Source: Streptomyces sp. MUM 178J (GTDB taxonomy: Bacteria > Actinomycetota > Actinomycetes > Streptomycetales > Streptomycetaceae). From it: DNA of 64,000 nt. The stretch spans positions 1 through 64,000 of the forward strand of contig NZ_JADWYQ010000022.1 of NCBI RefSeq assembly GCF_022414575.1. Reading direction: 5' to 3'. The stretch's first letter is position 1. Every line of letters begins with the position of its first letter. Shown here piece by piece: positions 1-9,023 of this stretch. The notes below the pieces were generated by a model, which was given only the letters and a program-made list of their open reading frames with translations, was not told the origin of the DNA and did no database searches. The position numbers were made by a program, and so were the translations under genes.

Positions 1-286
1 CCTGTCCCTACGAGAAGAGGACCCAACCCGGAGCAGTGGAACCCGGCGTCCACCCGAGGCGACACTCGGGCCCTCGGAATGCCCGCCATCAGCCACCGAA
101 AGCGAAACGGTCCACCGACTCCGTCGGCGGACCGTCATGCAAGATCGAGGCTAACACCTCCCATCAAGGGCTACCCGTGGCCTCAAGGTGCGCGTCAGCG
201 GTAGCAGATGGACAATCGGTAGCGAGATCACATCCACCGCGATAATTGCGCTTACATCTCGCCTCTTCTAATCCCTATTCCAGGAT
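1..286. other. Left-edge non-coding stretch
   Basis: No convincing gene is visible. One 69-codon open frame (36-245, plus) has no ribosome site and an arginine/proline-rich translation typical of a GC-driven shadow frame. The DNA becomes less GC-rich towards 240, which marks entry into the low-GC genes that follow. Confidence 0.4.
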
Positions 287-676
287 GTGCGTGCGACGTA
301 TCGAGGGATAGCGATGACACTTGGCAGCCCCTTGCCTAAGAAGCCACAAAGAACTCCTGTGACTGCTGGCTGGATCTTGGTAGTCGTAGGACTTGCGGGG
401 GCATTCTTGGGCTTCGATCCGGCGATTGTGATTGCTCTCGTATTCATTGGTGCCGCCTTTCTGTTCGCAGTGCACTTTGGGGATAAGTTCAAGAAATTCA
501 AGGCTGGGCCCGTAAGTTGGGAGAATTACGATAAACTTCCCGAGGCTCCGCCAAGGCAAACTGGAGCCGAGATGATCGCAAGCACAGAACAGGATGTTGC
601 GACCGGACGCACTATTAGCCTACTCCGGGAAGCTGAGGATGCGAACGAAGGCGTGAATGAGGACAAGGATGAGTGA
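287..676 (+). CDS. Small membrane protein, function unknown
   Basis: Encodes 129 residues from a GTG; an internal ATG at 314 is an alternative start. Residues about 25-60 form two closely spaced hydrophobic segments (ILVVVGLAGAFLG and IVIALVFIGAAFLF), followed by a charged, probably cytoplasmic tail with acidic runs. I do not recognise a family. The gene overlaps the start of the next gene by four bases, so the two are probably translated together. Base composition is clearly less GC-rich than the window average, suggesting horizontal transfer with the nearby recombinase. A membrane partner of the following gene is an inference only. Confidence 0.55.
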   Translation: MRATYRGIAMTLGSPLPKKPQRTPVTAGWILVVVGLAGAFLGFDPAIVIALVFIGAAFLFAVHFGDKFKKFKAGPVSWENYDKLPEAPPRQTGAEMIASTEQDVATGRTISLLREAEDANEGVNEDKDE

Positions 677-1029
677 TCATGGGACACCAATACCCCAAAT
701 TTGTGTTCTCTGAAGCTGCCGCACAAAGCCTCAAAGAATTGGGCGTGGAAGACCCAAAGGAAGTGATCGATGATCTTACCGGACAACTGCATGCCCTTGA
801 TTCTGGAGACATTGTTAAGGGTGCGGTCAGAATCCAGGGGACGAAGTATCTTGCAGTTCCTTACGAAAATCACATGGTAATGCTTCGACACCTCAGCAAA
901 GAGGAGGCGGAGAGAATCGGGGCGAGTGGCGGGGATGCTTTCTTGGTGGCCGGATTCGGAGACCGCAAGAGACTTATTGTGGATCCTCCACATGAAAGTT
1001 CGGAGCGCGGTGCTAGTAAAGGAATGTAG
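673..1029 (+). CDS. Small soluble hypothetical protein
   Basis: Encodes 118 residues from a GTG at 673 that overlaps the previous stop; an ATG at 679 is an alternative. The protein is mixed alpha/beta and soluble with no signal or membrane segment. It begins with a motif like YPKFVFSEAAAQSLKELG and has a central VPYENHMVML strand. I see no catalytic motif. Its size, the four-base overlap with a small membrane protein and the low-GC island make a two-gene accessory module plausible, possibly toxin-antitoxin-like or superinfection-related. No sequence motif proves that. Confidence 0.55.
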   Translation: MIMGHQYPKFVFSEAAAQSLKELGVEDPKEVIDDLTGQLHALDSGDIVKGAVRIQGTKYLAVPYENHMVMLRHLSKEEAERIGASGGDAFLVAGFGDRKRLIVDPPHESSERGASKGM

Positions 1030-1138
1030 TCCTTGATGGCTTGCAGACGACTCGGCCAGACTGCGGCACATTCAATAGGTTATATCCCGGAGTGGTGTGT
1101 CTCATTCGCATCCGCAAGACTGGCCAGAAGCGGCGGCA

Positions 1139-1486
1139 TCAACGTGAGTGAACAGCAGCCCCGAACTCTTTGCTCGTCTTCCCTCGATGGCAGTCACGGC
1201 ACAGCGGCTGAACGTTCCCGTCTGTGTCCTCGCCACCGAGGGCGAGCGGCTGCACGTGGTCCACGTCCACCCCGTCCGCGAGGACGAGCGAACCGCACCG
1301 CGCACAGCGAGCACCGCCACGGATGCCGACCAGCGCACGGAGCCGAGCGGCCCCCGAGTACACCCGAGCGAGCACCGAGCGGCGAGCACGCCGAGCACGG
1401 ACCGGCTCGCGTCTCTCGTACGCCTGGTGGTGTCCCTCGCAGCGTCCCCGGTGCGTCGCCATGCGGGGGCAGTCGATACAGCGCAT
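1139..1486 (-). CDS. HNH endonuclease
   Basis: Encodes 115 residues. The C-terminal half carries a typical HNH core: CARCGS, then DVDHVQPLALGG with the catalytic DH, then NVQPLCRDCHRGK with the second Cys pair, so a zinc-bound beta-beta-alpha-metal nuclease is expected. The N-terminus has an additional CxxC-type cluster (MRCIDCPR). The start is supported by a GAGGGGG ribosome site just upstream. Small HNH proteins of this kind are common in Streptomyces phages and integrative elements, where they act in packaging or as homing-type nucleases. It lies beside a tRNA-like gene and a serine recombinase, supporting an element origin. Confidence 0.75.
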   Translation of the reverse strand: MRCIDCPRMATHRGRCEGHHQAYERREPVRARRARRSVLARVYSGAARLRALVGIRGGARCARCGSLVLADGVDVDHVQPLALGGEDTDGNVQPLCRDCHRGKTSKEFGAAVHSR

Positions 1487-1529
1487 GTCCGCCCCCTCGT
1501 ACTCGTCCCGCCTGGTCGTCGTTGTTGCG

Positions 1530-1621
1530 TGCCCGCCCCCGGAGTCGAACCGGGGAACTCTGCGGCCGATATCCCCGAGCCGGGGCCGGTACCGCGCACC
1601 TCTGCCGTTGGGTTAGCGGGC
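1530..1621 (-). tRNA. tRNA-like gene, anticodon arm atypical
   Basis: Read on the minus strand, a 92-nt segment starts GCCCGCT and ends GGCGGGC plus A, giving a full 7-bp acceptor stem (one G-U pair). A perfect T arm is present (CCCGG, loop TTCGACT, CCGGG), with a D-loop-like AACGGCAGAGG. Between D and T arms are about 42 nt containing a strong CCCCG-GCT-CGGGG hairpin, and I could not place a standard 5-bp/7-nt anticodon arm. It could be a class II tRNA with an unusual variable arm, or a tRNA broken by an insertion. Element-borne tRNAs are common in actinophages. Confidence 0.5.
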
Positions 1622-2267
1622 GTGGTGTCGTCCTCGCCGGCTCGGCCGGTCCGGACGCCGTGGGGAGACCACACGAGCTTGCAACCCCGTTCGGCACCCC
1701 CGGTCAAGGGGCGATTACTTGTGGGCGGTGTGGTCTCCCCGCGCTCTGCCTCACGACCCCTGCGGCCACCCTCGCGGGTGCGTGGTGCACGGGCAGAGCT
1801 GGTGTGAGGGTCGGGCACTCAGTCCGCCGTTTCCGGATCGGTGGGGTGCGCGGTAACCCGCTCTCACTGTGTTGTGGGGGTCAGCGAATTCCCGGCCCCG
1901 TGCTTCACGGTGGCTCGGCTCGGCCGCTCGGTCCCTCACTGTGGTGTGGGGATCAACAGATTCCCGAGGGGGCCGACGATGACGTGATGGCGTTTTGGCG
2001 GGCTGTTTAGTTTTCTCTCTGTTTTTTAGACGTAATCAAAAGAACCCCTCCAAACGCCATATCACCATGGCTCCGCCCCGCTGGTCCGGCTGCCGCTCGG
2101 AGAGCCCCGGAGCATCCGTGGGCGGGCATGGCAAAGCCCCGGCGGTCACGTGGACTACCGGGGCTTGGGCGGGGCGGTCGTACTGCATCCCAGGGTTGCC
2201 CCTGTAAGGCACCGTCCCTACCCCCGACGCTCCATTCTGGCCGGGAGTAGGACGAGCCTACCGAGGG
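1622..2267. other. Non-coding tail of the element, with repeats
   Basis: About 650 bases without a convincing gene. It holds a 13-bp perfect inverted repeat (1662-1674 and 1728-1740) and two copies of a 22-bp imperfect dyad (1873-1894 and 1945-1966), a third copy of which sits upstream of the recombinase. An AT-rich patch at about 2006-2045 stands out from the surroundings. An attachment site or lysogeny control region would be expected near a serine integrase, but I cannot identify a core. Confidence 0.4.
1873..1966. repeat. Two 22-bp imperfect dyad repeats
   Basis: Copies at 1873-1894 and 1945-1966 share TGTGGGG at the left and ATTCCCG at the right with about four differences between them. 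The outer halves are nearly inverted copies of each other (GGGGATC against GATTCCC), so each copy looks like an operator. A third copy lies at 4015-4036, immediately upstream of the recombinase ATG at 4008. Confidence 0.5.
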
Positions 2268-4086
2268 TCACGCAGTGCGCGGGACCAGCTCGGGGACGGA
2301 CTTGGGCGCGTGCTCGGCAAGCCGTGCCGCGCTGCTCGGTGCCGGGGGTGCGTCGTTGCGGGTCTCGGCTTCCTGGTCCGCCACGGTGGCAGTAGCGGCT
2401 TCCGCGGCGGGGTCCAGCTCTCCGCGCATGGTGAAGTCCACGCGTCGCGTGTCCAGCTTCCGCCACCCGCCACGGGTGCCGCGCCGTACGTCCAGCCGAA
2501 CCCCCGCTTCAATGAGCATGGCTCGCCGACCCGCGGTGTCCTTCTCCGCCCACTCGTCGGCGAAGGTGCGGCCCGTGGGGGTCACGATGCGCTGTGCCTC
2601 GCGCTTCTCTCGGGTCTCAAGGTCGGCAATGCGTGCGTCCAGCGCATCCGCGCGTTCCTGCCATGCCTGCCGCGCGTGCCGGGACTTCTGCCGTCCCTGC
2701 TGTTCCTGGTGCTCGTTGAACTCGGCGAGGGTGGCGCGCAACTCGGGTTCGGGGTCGTAGCCGGGGACCACTACAACGTGCTTCGTCTGGACGGAGCCGA
2801 CCAGCCGCAGGAACTCGGCGGTCACGTACTCATCCGTCCAGTCCCCGCGGATGTTCGCGGGAGCGTCGCACTTGTCGCCCCGAGCGTGGCTGTTGCACTT
2901 GTACGTGGGTGCCTGGTTCTTCTTGCTCTCCTGCTTGTTCAGGTACATGCGGCCCCCGCACGAGTCGCAGTGGATGACCCGCAACAGCAGTGCGTCCGTG
3001 TCGGACCGGTCCGCGTTGTTGATGCTGCGGGAGTCGAGAACCGCGCCGATGCGGTCGAACTCCTCGCGGGTCATGATCGGCTGTTCCGTCTGCACGGGTT
3101 GCCCTCGGTGTCCCGGACGGGCTTGCCGTTGTGCATCTTCCAGCCGATGAGCGAGGGGTTCCGGAGCATCCGCGTAATGACCGCGGGGTTCCAGTTGAAC
3201 GCGTCCTTACGGTTCCCCTTGAGCCCGCCCGTCTTGCCGCCGGTCTTGCGTCCGTTCTTCACTGCCCAGTGATCGCGCGGGCTCGGCACCTGGTCCACGT
3301 TGAGCCCTACGGCGATTGCGGAAACGGTCTTGCCTTCCAGCAACTCACGAACGATGCGCTCAATGACCTTGACGGCATCCGGGTCCGGGACGAGCGTCCA
3401 GCCGACTCCGCCGTGTTCCGCGGGCATGGGGGCGGGCCTGTAGCCGTACGGCGGACGCGAGCCGCGCCACCGAAGCGGCATCTTGCGGATGGCTGCCATC
3501 GCACCGTAACCCGGTCCTTGATGCTCTGTGCCTCCACCTGTGCGGCAAAGGCAAGCATCATCATCATGAGTTCGGACGTGGGGTCCATGGGGTTGCGGAA
3601 GTCGAACGTAAGACGACCCCCGCCGATGCCCTCGGCAAAGACGAGCATCTTCCGGTGAGCCTTCGCCCACTTGGCCAGGTCGTGCATGTCGCCCATGGAC
3701 CGGATGGCACGGTCAAAGCGCCACCACACCAACACGTCAAACTCGTCCGGACGGGCGAGCCACGACCCGAGGGCGGGACGGTCGAACGGGGAAATCTTGC
3801 TCGCGGACACGTCAAGATCCACGGCTTCGCGGAGCGCGTCACCCTCGCCAAAGTCGATGTTGAGCGCTGCTGCGGCTATGTCGTCTGCCTCGCGCTGCCG
3901 CTCGGGACTGGTGGTCTCGTCGGTGAGCACAGAGAGCCGGACGCACCGCACACCCCGCAGGGTCTCGGTGTAGACCGTCCCGGCTACGGGGTTGCGGGTA
4001 GTCGTCATGCTCTCTGTGGGGAGCAACGCATTCCCGCCCGCTGCGCTCGTCTCGCCCTTGACCAGCACCGATGCCACCATGACCAC
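2268..4086 (-). pseudogene. Large serine recombinase, two frameshifts
   Basis: Three overlapping frames together encode one large serine recombinase of about 600 residues. The N-terminal piece (4086 to about 3510) has the resolvase domain: RLSVLTDETTSPERQ with the presumed nucleophilic Ser, WWRFDRAIRS and QVEAQSIKDRV. The middle piece (about 3510-3100) holds the recombinase domain (PYGYRP, NPSLIGW). The last piece (about 3095-2268) holds the zinc-ribbon Cys pairs (CDSCGG, CNSHARGDKC) and a coiled coil. Near 3509 an expected GGG reads GG, and near 3098 an expected CCC reads CC, so each break looks like one lost base. Either the integrase is dead or the read has homopolymer errors. An alternative start is at 4008. 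Confidence 0.8.
4015..4036. promoter_or_regulatory. Candidate operator upstream of recombinase
   Basis: Third copy of the 22-bp dyad, differing from the 1945-1966 copy at three positions. It lies 7 bases upstream of the ATG at 4008 and inside the longer open frame, which argues that 4008 is the working start and that this dyad may control recombinase expression. No regulator for it is visible in the window. Confidence 0.4.
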
Positions 4087-4156
4087 ACTCCAGAACCGCT
4101 AGAACGGAGTGTTGGGAGACCTCCGCGGCGCCCGACCACCACGCCGGCCTGTGCCG

Positions 4157-6205
4157 TCAGCCGGTCAGCTTCCGGGTGAGCTCCGACGCGTCCGTGGTGG
4201 GTGCGTCGCAGGTGAAGTTGCGGCAGACGTACGCGGCGGACAGCCCGCCGACGAGCGGCCGGTCCCGCAACAGCGGGAACTCGGGCTCACCGCCTGCCTC
4301 CCCCACGGCGACGACCGCGCCCGGCGCCGGGGCCAGCAGCGCCGTACGGTGCAGCTCGCGGGTCGCCGGCTCAACCTCCGGCCCCACGACCGCCACCTCG
4401 CGCGGCCCGTCGAGCAGGGCTTCCACCGCCGCGAGCCCCCAGCCGATATACCGCGGCGCACGCGGACCGAGCGCCTTCACCACGCCGAGCGCCGCCTCCG
4501 CGGCGCTGCGGTGCGCCTCGGAGCCGGTGTGCGCGGCGTACGAGAGGAGCGCACCGGCCGCCGCACACCAGCCGGACGGGGCGGCGTTGTCGGTCGGGTC
4601 CTGCGGGCGGCGGATGAGCTGCTCTGCGTCATAGGCGGTGTCGTACAGCGCGCCGCCCTCCCCGGTGAACCGGTCCAGCACGATGTCCAGCAGCAGCCCG
4701 GCGAACTCCAGCCACACGCCTTCGCCGGTGACGCCCGCCAGCGCGAGGAATCCCTCGGCGACGTCCGCGTAGTCCTCCAGCACTCCGGCGTTCGCACCCG
4801 CGCGGCCGTCCTTGGAGGTGCGGCCGAGCCGGGCCCCGCCGGCACCCTGGTTCAGGTGTACGCGCACCAGCAGATCGGCCGCCTCCGTGGCGTGCTCGAT
4901 CAGGTCGGGGCGGTCGAAGTACGCACCTGTCTCGGCGAGCGCGGCGATCGCCAGCCCGTTCCAGGCGGCCACGATCTTGTCGTCCCGGCCGGGCCGCGCC
5001 CGTTCCTCGCGCGCGGTCAGCAGCCGGGCCCGGATGTCCTTGACCCGGTCGGCGTCCAGCACTCCGCCGATCTGCGGCAGCTGCAGCACGGACGCGCCTC
5101 GTTCGAACGTGCCCTCCGGAGTGACGCCGAAGTACCGGGCCGCGTACTCCGCGTCGTCCTCCCCCAACACCGCGACCAGCTGCCCGGGCGTCCACACGTA
5201 GTACGCGCCCTCCACATGCCGGCCCGTGCCGTCGTCCGAATCCGCGTCGAGCGCGGAGGCGAACCCGCCCTCCGCGGTGCGCAGTTCCCGGACCATGAAG
5301 TCGGCGGTCTCCAGCGCCACGCGCCGTGCCAGCTCGGAACCGGTCTGCCGCCACAGATGCGCGTACACCCGGCACAGCAGGGCGTTGTCGTAGAGCATCT
5401 TCTCGAAGTGGGGCACCAAAGGCCCACCGGGCCTCGGCGTGAGTACGTACCGGTGGAACCCGCCTCCCACCTGGTCGTACAGGCTCGAACGAGCCATCGC
5501 GCCGCACAGCCCTTCCACCATCTCCAGCGCGGCCACGGAACCGGTCCGCGCGTGGTGGCGCAACAGGAACTCGATCACCATCGACGGCGGGAACTTGGTG
5601 TCTCCCGTGAACCACCCGCTCGCGGGATCGATGTCCCGGGTCAGTTGGAGGAGTGCCAGGGTTTGGGTCTCCTCGGTGGGCGTTCCGGCATCCCCGGTGC
5701 TCAGCTCCCGCTCGGCAAGGTCCCTAGTGATCTTCGCAGCGACTTCGCCCACCTCGTCGCGCCGACTCGTCCACGCGCTGTGGACGCCTTCGAGCACCTG
5801 CCGGAAGGACGGCATGCCATGGCGGGCCTCGGGGGGGAAGTAGGTGCCGAAGTAGAAGGGCTCCCCGTCCGGCGTCATGAACACGGACATGGGCCAGCCG
5901 CCCTGCCCCGTGGCGGCCTGCACAGCCTCCATGTAGACCGCGTCCACGTCGGGCCGCTCCTCACGGTCCACCTTGACGGACACGAAGTGCTCGTTCATGT
6001 ACACGGCGGTGTCGTCGTCCTCGAAGGACTCGTGCGCCATGACGTGACACCAGTGGCAAGCGCTGTAGCCGACGCTCAGGAACACGGGGACATCGCGCCG
6101 CCGGGCTTCCTCGAACGCCTCGGCCGACCATGGCCACCAGTCAACGGGGTTGTCCGCGTGCTGGAGGAGGTACGGGGACGTGGCCTGCGCGAGTCGGTTG
6201 GGCAT
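4157..6205 (-). CDS. DUF255 thioredoxin-fold protein (YyaL/SSP411 type)
   Basis: Encodes 682 residues counted from the ATG at 6205. The N-terminal 150 residues are the DUF255 thioredoxin-like domain. Hallmarks are [14 protein letters not shown], then SACHWCHVM with the CxxC pair, then [15 protein letters not shown] and [18 protein letters not shown]. The rest is the alpha-helical barrel seen in six-hairpin glycosidase-like folds, as in YyaL of Bacillus and human SPATA20. The length matches the family. Biochemical role is unsettled; a redox or carbohydrate-related function is usually suggested. It sits next to the element's integrase, so its 3' end could border the attachment site. Confidence 0.9.
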   Translation of the reverse strand: MPNRLAQATSPYLLQHADNPVDWWPWSAEAFEEARRRDVPVFLSVGYSACHWCHVMAHESFEDDDTAVYMNEHFVSVKVDREERPDVDAVYMEAVQAATGQGGWPMSVFMTPDGEPFYFGTYFPPEARHGMPSFRQVLEGVHSAWTSRRDEVGEVAAKITRDLAERELSTGDAGTPTEETQTLALLQLTRDIDPASGWFTGDTKFPPSMVIEFLLRHHARTGSVAALEMVEGLCGAMARSSLYDQVGGGFHRYVLTPRPGGPLVPHFEKMLYDNALLCRVYAHLWRQTGSELARRVALETADFMVRELRTAEGGFASALDADSDDGTGRHVEGAYYVWTPGQLVAVLGEDDAEYAARYFGVTPEGTFERGASVLQLPQIGGVLDADRVKDIRARLLTAREERARPGRDDKIVAAWNGLAIAALAETGAYFDRPDLIEHATEAADLLVRVHLNQGAGGARLGRTSKDGRAGANAGVLEDYADVAEGFLALAGVTGEGVWLEFAGLLLDIVLDRFTGEGGALYDTAYDAEQLIRRPQDPTDNAAPSGWCAAAGALLSYAAHTGSEAHRSAAEAALGVVKALGPRAPRYIGWGLAAVEALLDGPREVAVVGPEVEPATRELHRTALLAPAPGAVVAVGEAGGEPEFPLLRDRPLVGGLSAAYVCRNFTCDAPTTDASELTRKLTG

Positions 6206-6267
6206 ACCCCCATCCTTGCGCACCCGCCTCCGCCCCGCCCATGCGCCACAGGGGCAGCACTTGCTGT

Positions 6268-7023
6268 CTATCCGCGATCCGAAGCCCGTGTGGTGGTGTC
6301 GCCTAGCGTCGTTTCGGGTCTTGTGTAGAGGACTTCGCGGACCTGCTCCGCAGCGCGGAGGATGCTCTCGCTGATGAAGTCGCTGAAGCGGGCGATGTTC
6401 TCCAGACGGGTGGCGGCCAGGCTGTCGCGGCCGAGGACGCCGACCCCCTGCCGTGCGATCTCGGCGACCTGGGCGGTGCCGCGGGCGCTGGCAATCGTCG
6501 ACTGGTACCAGACGTCGTCGTCGACGGAGTAGCGCTCGCGGCGGCGTTCGTCGCGTTCCCGGCGGACGAGGCCCTGGCCTTCGAGGAACGCGATCGCCTT
6601 GGAGACGGACGCCGCGCTGACCTGGAGGCGCTGGACGAGTTCGGCCGCGGTGAGGCTACCCGCGTCGGCGATGAAGAGGCAGGTCAGCACCCGAGCTGTC
6701 ATCTTGGGCAGGCCCTGCTGCATCAGGAGGGTGGTGAACGCCTCCTCGTACTCGCGCACGGCCTCGTCGTCGCGCCCGTGATCCTGCGCCGGCACCCCCC
6801 GCCCTCTGGGCGGGGTGTGCTTGCGACGGCGGGCGCGGCGTTCGGTGGCGCGGTGGGCCAGGTCGGCACGGTAGGCCGTAGGGCCTCCGTTGCGCATCAC
6901 CTCACGCGTGATCGTCGAGGTCGGACGGTCGAGGCGCCGGGCGATCTCGGCGTAGGGGAGGCTGTCGGCCAGCCCCAGCGCGATCTGCTGGCGTTCCTGC
7001 TGGGTGAGCCTGCCTCCCGGCAT
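6268..7023 (-). CDS. HTH regulator with GbsR/MarR-like C-terminal half
   Basis: Encodes 251 residues; the ATG at 7023 has an AAGGAG ribosome site, unlike longer starts. Residues 1-50 are an IS30/Hin-like helix-turn-helix ([16 protein letters not shown], then [19 protein letters not shown]). Residues about 85-180 are a winged-helix MarR/GbsR-like domain ([32 protein letters not shown]). This two-HTH arrangement is common in Streptomyces regulators of unknown ligand. It is divergent from the DUF4097 gene at 7254. A perfect inverted repeat lies in the shared gap, so it probably represses itself and that neighbour. Confidence 0.8.
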   Translation of the reverse strand: MPGGRLTQQERQQIALGLADSLPYAEIARRLDRPTSTITREVMRNGGPTAYRADLAHRATERRARRRKHTPPRGRGVPAQDHGRDDEAVREYEEAFTTLLMQQGLPKMTARVLTCLFIADAGSLTAAELVQRLQVSAASVSKAIAFLEGQGLVRRERDERRRERYSVDDDVWYQSTIASARGTAQVAEIARQGVGVLGRDSLAATRLENIARFSDFISESILRAAEQVREVLYTRPETTLGDTTTRASDRG

Positions 7024-7168
7024 CGCGATCTCCTTGGTGATCCTTCGTGGCGGTCCCCGACCATAGCGTTCACCTCTTGCCCATTGCAATGATCAGAGCA
7101 CTTGCCGTTGCGTTGCCCTTTAGGCGGTTGCAACATCTACAGGCCTTCTACCTGCAGCTATGTAATTT

Positions 7169-7187
7169 CAACGCAACGAATGCGTTG
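7169..7187. promoter_or_regulatory. Candidate operator (inverted repeat)
   Basis: CAACGCA-ACGAA-TGCGTTG is a perfect 7-bp inverted repeat in the gap between the divergent HTH regulator and the DUF4097 gene. A second short palindrome, AACG-TAG-CGTT, lies at 7204-7214. The spacing of half sites suits a dimeric winged-helix protein, most simply the product of the adjacent regulator gene. Confidence 0.5.
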
Positions 7188-7253
7188 TCTAACCCTGGAA
7201 TGCAACGTAGCGTTTCCACATCCAGAAACAACGAACGAGCACGGGAGAGCACG

Positions 7254-7919
7254 TTGCAGAAGTTCGACACCCCCGCCCCGATCTCCGCCGTCCTGGACGT
7301 CCCTGCCGGGCGCATCCAGTTCATCGCCGCAGACCGCGCCGACACCGCCGTCGAGGTCCTGCCCGCCAACCCCTCCAAGAGCAGCGATGCCAAGACCGCC
7401 GAGCAGACCACCGTCGCCTACGCCGACGGCGTCCTGCGGATCACGGCCCCGACCCTCGACAACCAGGTCTTCGGCCCCTCCGGATCCCTGCAGGTCACCG
7501 TCCAGCTGCCCGTCGGCTCCCGTATCGAGGCCAAGGCCGCCGGCGCCGAGCTCCGCGGCGTCGGACGCCTCGGCGACGTCGTCTTCGAAGGCGCGTACCG
7601 CCGGACCAAGATCGACGAGGCCGCGAGCGTCCGCCTCACTGCGATCGACGGCGATGTCGAGGTCGGCCGCCTCAACGGCCCCGCGGAGATCAGCACCGCC
7701 AGGGGTGACATCCGGATCACCGAGGCCGTGCGCGGCACAGTCGTGCTCCGCACCGAGTCCGGCGACATTTCGGTCGCCGCCGCCGCCGGCGTCTCGGCCG
7801 CCCTGGACGCGGGCACCGGCTACGGCCGCGTCGGCAACACCCTCAAGAACGACGGCACCGCCGAGCTCGACATCCGCGCCACCACCTCCCACGGTGACAT
7901 CACCGCCCGCAGCCTCTGA
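7254..7919 (+). CDS. DUF4097 beta-solenoid protein
   Basis: Encodes 221 residues from a TTG at 7254, chosen because of the GGGAGA just upstream and because family members commonly start with a QKFDTPAP-like sequence. The second half contains evenly spaced GDVEV, GDIRI, GDISV and GDITA repeats that form the right-handed beta structure of DUF4097/putative adhesin proteins. No signal peptide or membrane segment is visible, so a cytoplasmic location is likely. Its function is unknown. In actinobacteria such genes often sit beside a regulator, as here with the divergent HTH gene. Confidence 0.8.
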   Translation: MQKFDTPAPISAVLDVPAGRIQFIAADRADTAVEVLPANPSKSSDAKTAEQTTVAYADGVLRITAPTLDNQVFGPSGSLQVTVQLPVGSRIEAKAAGAELRGVGRLGDVVFEGAYRRTKIDEAASVRLTAIDGDVEVGRLNGPAEISTARGDIRITEAVRGTVVLRTESGDISVAAAAGVSAALDAGTGYGRVGNTLKNDGTAELDIRATTSHGDITARSL

Positions 7920-8110
7920 AGGAGCAGAACCGGGACTGCCCGGCCGGGCCTGCCGTGATCGAGATCCTGTCGGTCGTCGTCCAGGGCGCGGCCGTCCGTC
8001 CCGAGCGGCCTGCGATCCACATGCAGGGCCTGGAGAGATACAGGACCTGTGAAGAGATCCAGGGCCTGGAGAAGTCGTACAAGACGCTCTCACGCGACCA
8101 GGTGGAACAC

Positions 8111-8929
8111 ATGACGAAGAACAGCACTTCCCCGACGGGTTCGAAGTGGACCGGCATGGCGCCGGTCGACGATACGGCCCTGGCCGTCACCGACACCGGC
8201 GGTCCCGGCATCCCCGTGGTCTACCTCAACGGCCAGTTCGCCACCCAGGGGTACTGGCGGCGGGTCATCGCCGAACTGGGGGCGGGGTGGCGGCACATCA
8301 CCTACGATGAGCGGGCCCGCGGCAGGAGATCGAAGCGTTCCGCGGACTACTCCTTCGAGGCCGCCGTCCGGGATGTCGATGCCGTCCTCGCAGCCCGGGT
8401 GGTGGACCGCGCGCTGGTGGTGGGCTGGTCCTACGGGGCGTTCGTCGCGGCACACTGGGCCGGCCGCAATCCGGACCGCGCCCTGGGCGCGGTCCTGGTC
8501 GACGGCGCGCAGCCGTACGACTGGCTGGATGAGGCCATGGAGCAGCGGATCCGGAAGACCTTCCGGCGGTTGAAGCTGTTCATGCCGCTGCTGCGCCCGA
8601 CGGGCCTGACCCCGCGGATGAATGCCGGACAGATGGCGGACAGCAACATCGAGCTCGGCAGGCTCGCCCGTGAGCGCGAACTGGGCCCCGTGCTGGACAA
8701 CATCACCGTCCCGACGCGGTACGTGGTCGCTTCCGGCACGTCACTCGGAAGCAGGGGTGACGAGCAGGAGCGGATACGCACCAGCCTCGATGGAGTGGTC
8801 GCCCGCAACGCCAACATCAAGATCAGCGCGAAGGTCGCCAGCAATCACGATGCGATCCTCAGGAAAGACGCCCCGGCCGTCGCCGAGGCTGTACGCGAGG
8901 TTGCCGCCCTCGGTGGCGGCCGGCGCTGA
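8111..8929 (+). CDS. Alpha/beta-fold hydrolase
   Basis: Encodes 272 residues from an ATG preceded by AGGTGG. It shows the hydrolase fold: VVYLNGQFATQGYW near the oxyanion loop, YDERARGRRSKRS in the position of the usual DxRGxGxS loop, and the nucleophile elbow GWSYGA with Ser in the G-W-S-Y-G motif. A late SNHDAI supplies the probable catalytic His. The acid residue is not certain. The substrate is unknown. It precedes a glycosyltransferase gene by about 95 bases and may be cotranscribed with it. Confidence 0.8.
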   Translation: MTKNSTSPTGSKWTGMAPVDDTALAVTDTGGPGIPVVYLNGQFATQGYWRRVIAELGAGWRHITYDERARGRRSKRSADYSFEAAVRDVDAVLAARVVDRALVVGWSYGAFVAAHWAGRNPDRALGAVLVDGAQPYDWLDEAMEQRIRKTFRRLKLFMPLLRPTGLTPRMNAGQMADSNIELGRLARERELGPVLDNITVPTRYVVASGTSLGSRGDEQERIRTSLDGVVARNANIKISAKVASNHDAILRKDAPAVAEAVREVAALGGGRR

Positions 8930-9023
8930 AGGCACGACCAGTGCACTGACGATCAGCCAGGCGGCGGCCTTGGCCGGTGCCACAGTGAGGACCCGAGTGT
9001 CGACACGAAATGAGAGTCACTGC

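Noticed and set aside
4109..6328. 739-codon open frame on the plus strand
   Set aside because: It is antisense to the DUF255 gene, whose motifs are clear; the translation is Arg/His/Gly-rich without domains.
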